Below, piece after piece: positions 61,801-64,000 of a stretch of 64,000 nt of DNA. Under the pieces are notes generated by a model. It saw only the letters and a list, made by a program, of their open reading frames with translations. It did no database searches and was not told the DNA's origin. The stretch covers positions 1,148,233 to 1,212,232 of the forward strand of contig OZ025253.1 of the NCBI GenBank assembly GCA_964019135.1. The letters run 5' to 3'. Numbering within the stretch: the stretch's first letter is position 1; the number at the start of each line of letters is the position of its first letter. This DNA is from Arenicola marina (lineage: Eukaryota > Annelida > Polychaeta > Arenicolidae). The translations under genes were made by a program, and so were the position numbers.

Positions 61801-64000
61801 AGCACACGGTGGGCACACTCCATATGTACGGGGCGTCATACAGCGCACGGTGGGCACACTCCATATGTACGGGGCGTCATACAGCGCACGGTGGGCACAC
61901 TCCATATGTACGGGGCGTCATACAGCGCACGGTGGTCACACTCCATATGTACGGGGCGTCATACAGCGCACGGTGGTCACACTCCATATGTACGGGGCGT
62001 CATACAGTGCACGGTGGGCACACTCCATATGTACGGGGCGTCATACAGTGCACGGTGGTCACACTCCATATGTACGGGGCGTCATACAGCGCACGGTGGG
62101 CACACTCCATATGTACAGGGCGTCATACAGCGCACGGTGGTCACACTCCATATGTACGGGGCGTCATACAGCACACGGTGGGCACACTCCATATGTACGG
62201 GGCGTCATACAGTGCACGGTGTGCACACTCCATATGTACGGGGCGTCATACAGTGCACGATGGGCACACTCCATATGTACGGGGCGTCATACAGTGCACG
62301 GTGGGCACACTCCATATGTACGGGGCGTCATACAGTGCACGGTGGGCACACTCCATATGTACAGGGCGTCATACAGCGCACGGTGGTCACACTCCATATG
62401 TACGGGGCGTCATACAGTGCACGGTGGGCACACTCCATATGTACGGGGCGTCATACAGCGCACGGTGGGCACACTCCATATGTACGGGGCGTCATACAGC
62501 GCACGGTGGTCACACTCCATATGTACGGGGCGTCATACAGCACACGGTGGGCACACTCCATATGTACGGGGCGTCATACAGCGCACGGTGGGCACACTCC
62601 ATATGTACAGGGCGTCATACAGTGCACGGTGGGCACACTCCATATGTACGGGGCGTCATACAGTGCACGGTGGGCACACTCCATATGTACGGGGCGTCAT
62701 ACAGTGCACGGTGGGCACACTCCATATGTACGGGGCGTCATACAGTGCACGGTGGGCACACTCCATATGTACGGGGCGTCATACAGCGCACGGTGGGCAC
62801 ACTCCATATGTACAGGGCGTCATACAGCGCACGGTGGTCACACTCCATATGTACGGGGCGTCATACAGCACACGGTGGGCACACTCCATATGTACGGGGC
62901 GTCATACAGCGCACGGTGGGCACACTCCATATGTACAGGGCGTCATACAGCGCACGGTGGGCACACTCCATATGTACAGGGCGTCATACAGTGCACGGTG
63001 GGCACACTCCATATGTACGGGGCGTCATACAGTGCACGGTGGGCACACTCCATATGTACGGGGCGTCATACAGTGCACGGTGGGCACACTCCATATGTAC
63101 AGGGCGTCATACAGTGCACGGTGGGCACACTCCATATGTACGGGGCGTCATACAGCGCACGGTGGTCACACTCCATATGTACGGGGCGTCATACAGCGCA
63201 CGGTGGGCACACTCCATATGTACGGGGCGTCATACAGTGCACGGTGGGCACACTCCATATGTACAGGGCGTCATACAGTGCACGGTGGGCACACTCCATA
63301 TGTACGGGGCGTCATACAGCGCACGGTGGTCACACTCCATATGTACGGGGCGTCATACAGCGCACGGTGGTCACACTCCATATGTACGGGGCGTCATACA
63401 GCACACGGTGGGCACACTCCATATGTACGGGGCGTCATACAGCGCACGGTGGGCACACTCCATATGTACGGGGCGTCATACAGCGCACGGTGGTCACACT
63501 CCATATGTACGGGGCGTCATACAGCGCACGGTGGGCACACTCCATATGTACGGGGCGTCATACAGCGCACGGTGGGCACACTCCATATGTACGGGGCGTC
63601 ATACAGCGCACGGTGGGCACACTCCATATGTACGGGGCGTCATACAGTGCACGGTGGTCACACTCCATATGTACAGGGCGTCATACAGCACACGGTGGTC
63701 ACACTCCATATGTACGGGGCGTCATACAGCGCACGGTGGGCACACTCCATATGTACGGGGCGTCATACAGCGCACGGTGGGCACACTCCATATGTACGGG
63801 GCGTCATACAGCGCACGGTGGTCACACTCCATATGTACGGGGCGTCATACAGCGCACGGTGGTCACACTCCATATGTACGGGGCGTCATACAGCGCACGG
63901 TGGGCACACTCCATATGTACGGGGCGTCATACAGCGCACGGTGGGCACACTCCATATGTACGGGGCGTCATACAGCGCACGGTGGGCACACTCCATATGT
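55846..64000. repeat. 41-bp minisatellite, about 199 copies, runs off the window
   Basis: The unit is CGGTGGGCACACTCCATATG plus TACGGGGCGTCATACAGCGCA. Most variation sits at CpG sites: CAGCGCAC becomes CAGTGCAC or CAGCACAC, and GTACGGGG becomes GTACAGGG. A G/T variant (GGTGGGC/GGTGGTC) is also common. The plus-strand frames of 867 and 949 codons, ended by a TAA from TACGGG to TAAGGG variants at 58549 and 61501, are artefacts. Confidence 0.97.

Overview
This window is nuclear DNA from a metazoan, most likely a marine invertebrate; a mollusc is plausible but not proven. The evidence is three spliced coding exons with canonical GT/AG borders that match calsyntenin, a cadherin-family type I membrane protein found only in animals. 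There is no bacterial-style gene packing. By my reading about half the window (roughly 32 of 64 kb) is minisatellite, in about 17 arrays with unit lengths of 20-95 bp. Nearly all of the long open frames are artefacts of arrays whose unit length is, or sums to, a multiple of three.

Layout. Positions 1-14358 are a large tandem duplication: copy 1 at 1-5195, a spacer at 5196-7180, copy 2 at 7181-14358. Each copy carries two 29-bp-unit arrays that differ in copy number. Positions 14376-22165 hold single-copy DNA mixed with dispersed repeats, a small palindromic element (16172-16398), a foldback element (18061-20316) and one weak candidate exon (16666-16927). Positions 22835-26535 are an AT-rich 33-bp satellite. 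Positions 27155-27973 hold two transposon-like elements. Positions 30650-32493 hold the last two coding exons of a calsyntenin gene on the minus strand. Positions 32548-36090 are four further arrays. Positions 36090-42500 are mostly without genes, with a GC-rich CpG segment near 40.6-41.2 kb. A 200-base N gap lies at 43199-43398. On the far side, an N-terminal cadherin-repeat exon of calsyntenin lies on the plus strand (45524-45713). It is followed by 18 kb that is almost entirely minisatellite (48-, 33-, 37- and 41-bp units) and runs off the window.

Main observations. (1) Both calsyntenin exons that are followed by an intron have their own 3' end plus 5' splice donor amplified as a minisatellite: 21 copies of 59 bp after the transmembrane exon and 20 copies of 48 bp after the cadherin exon. 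Each intron therefore opens with a ladder of near-identical splice donors. The cadherin exon also has a diverged array upstream that resembles its own acceptor/exon start, but with every acceptor AG missing. Two weaker candidate exons at 42.0 and 42.5 kb show the same arrangement. (2) The 5' and 3' parts of calsyntenin lie on opposite strands across the N gap. Flipping the right-hand contig makes a single colinear minus-strand gene, so a scaffolding orientation error is the simplest reading.
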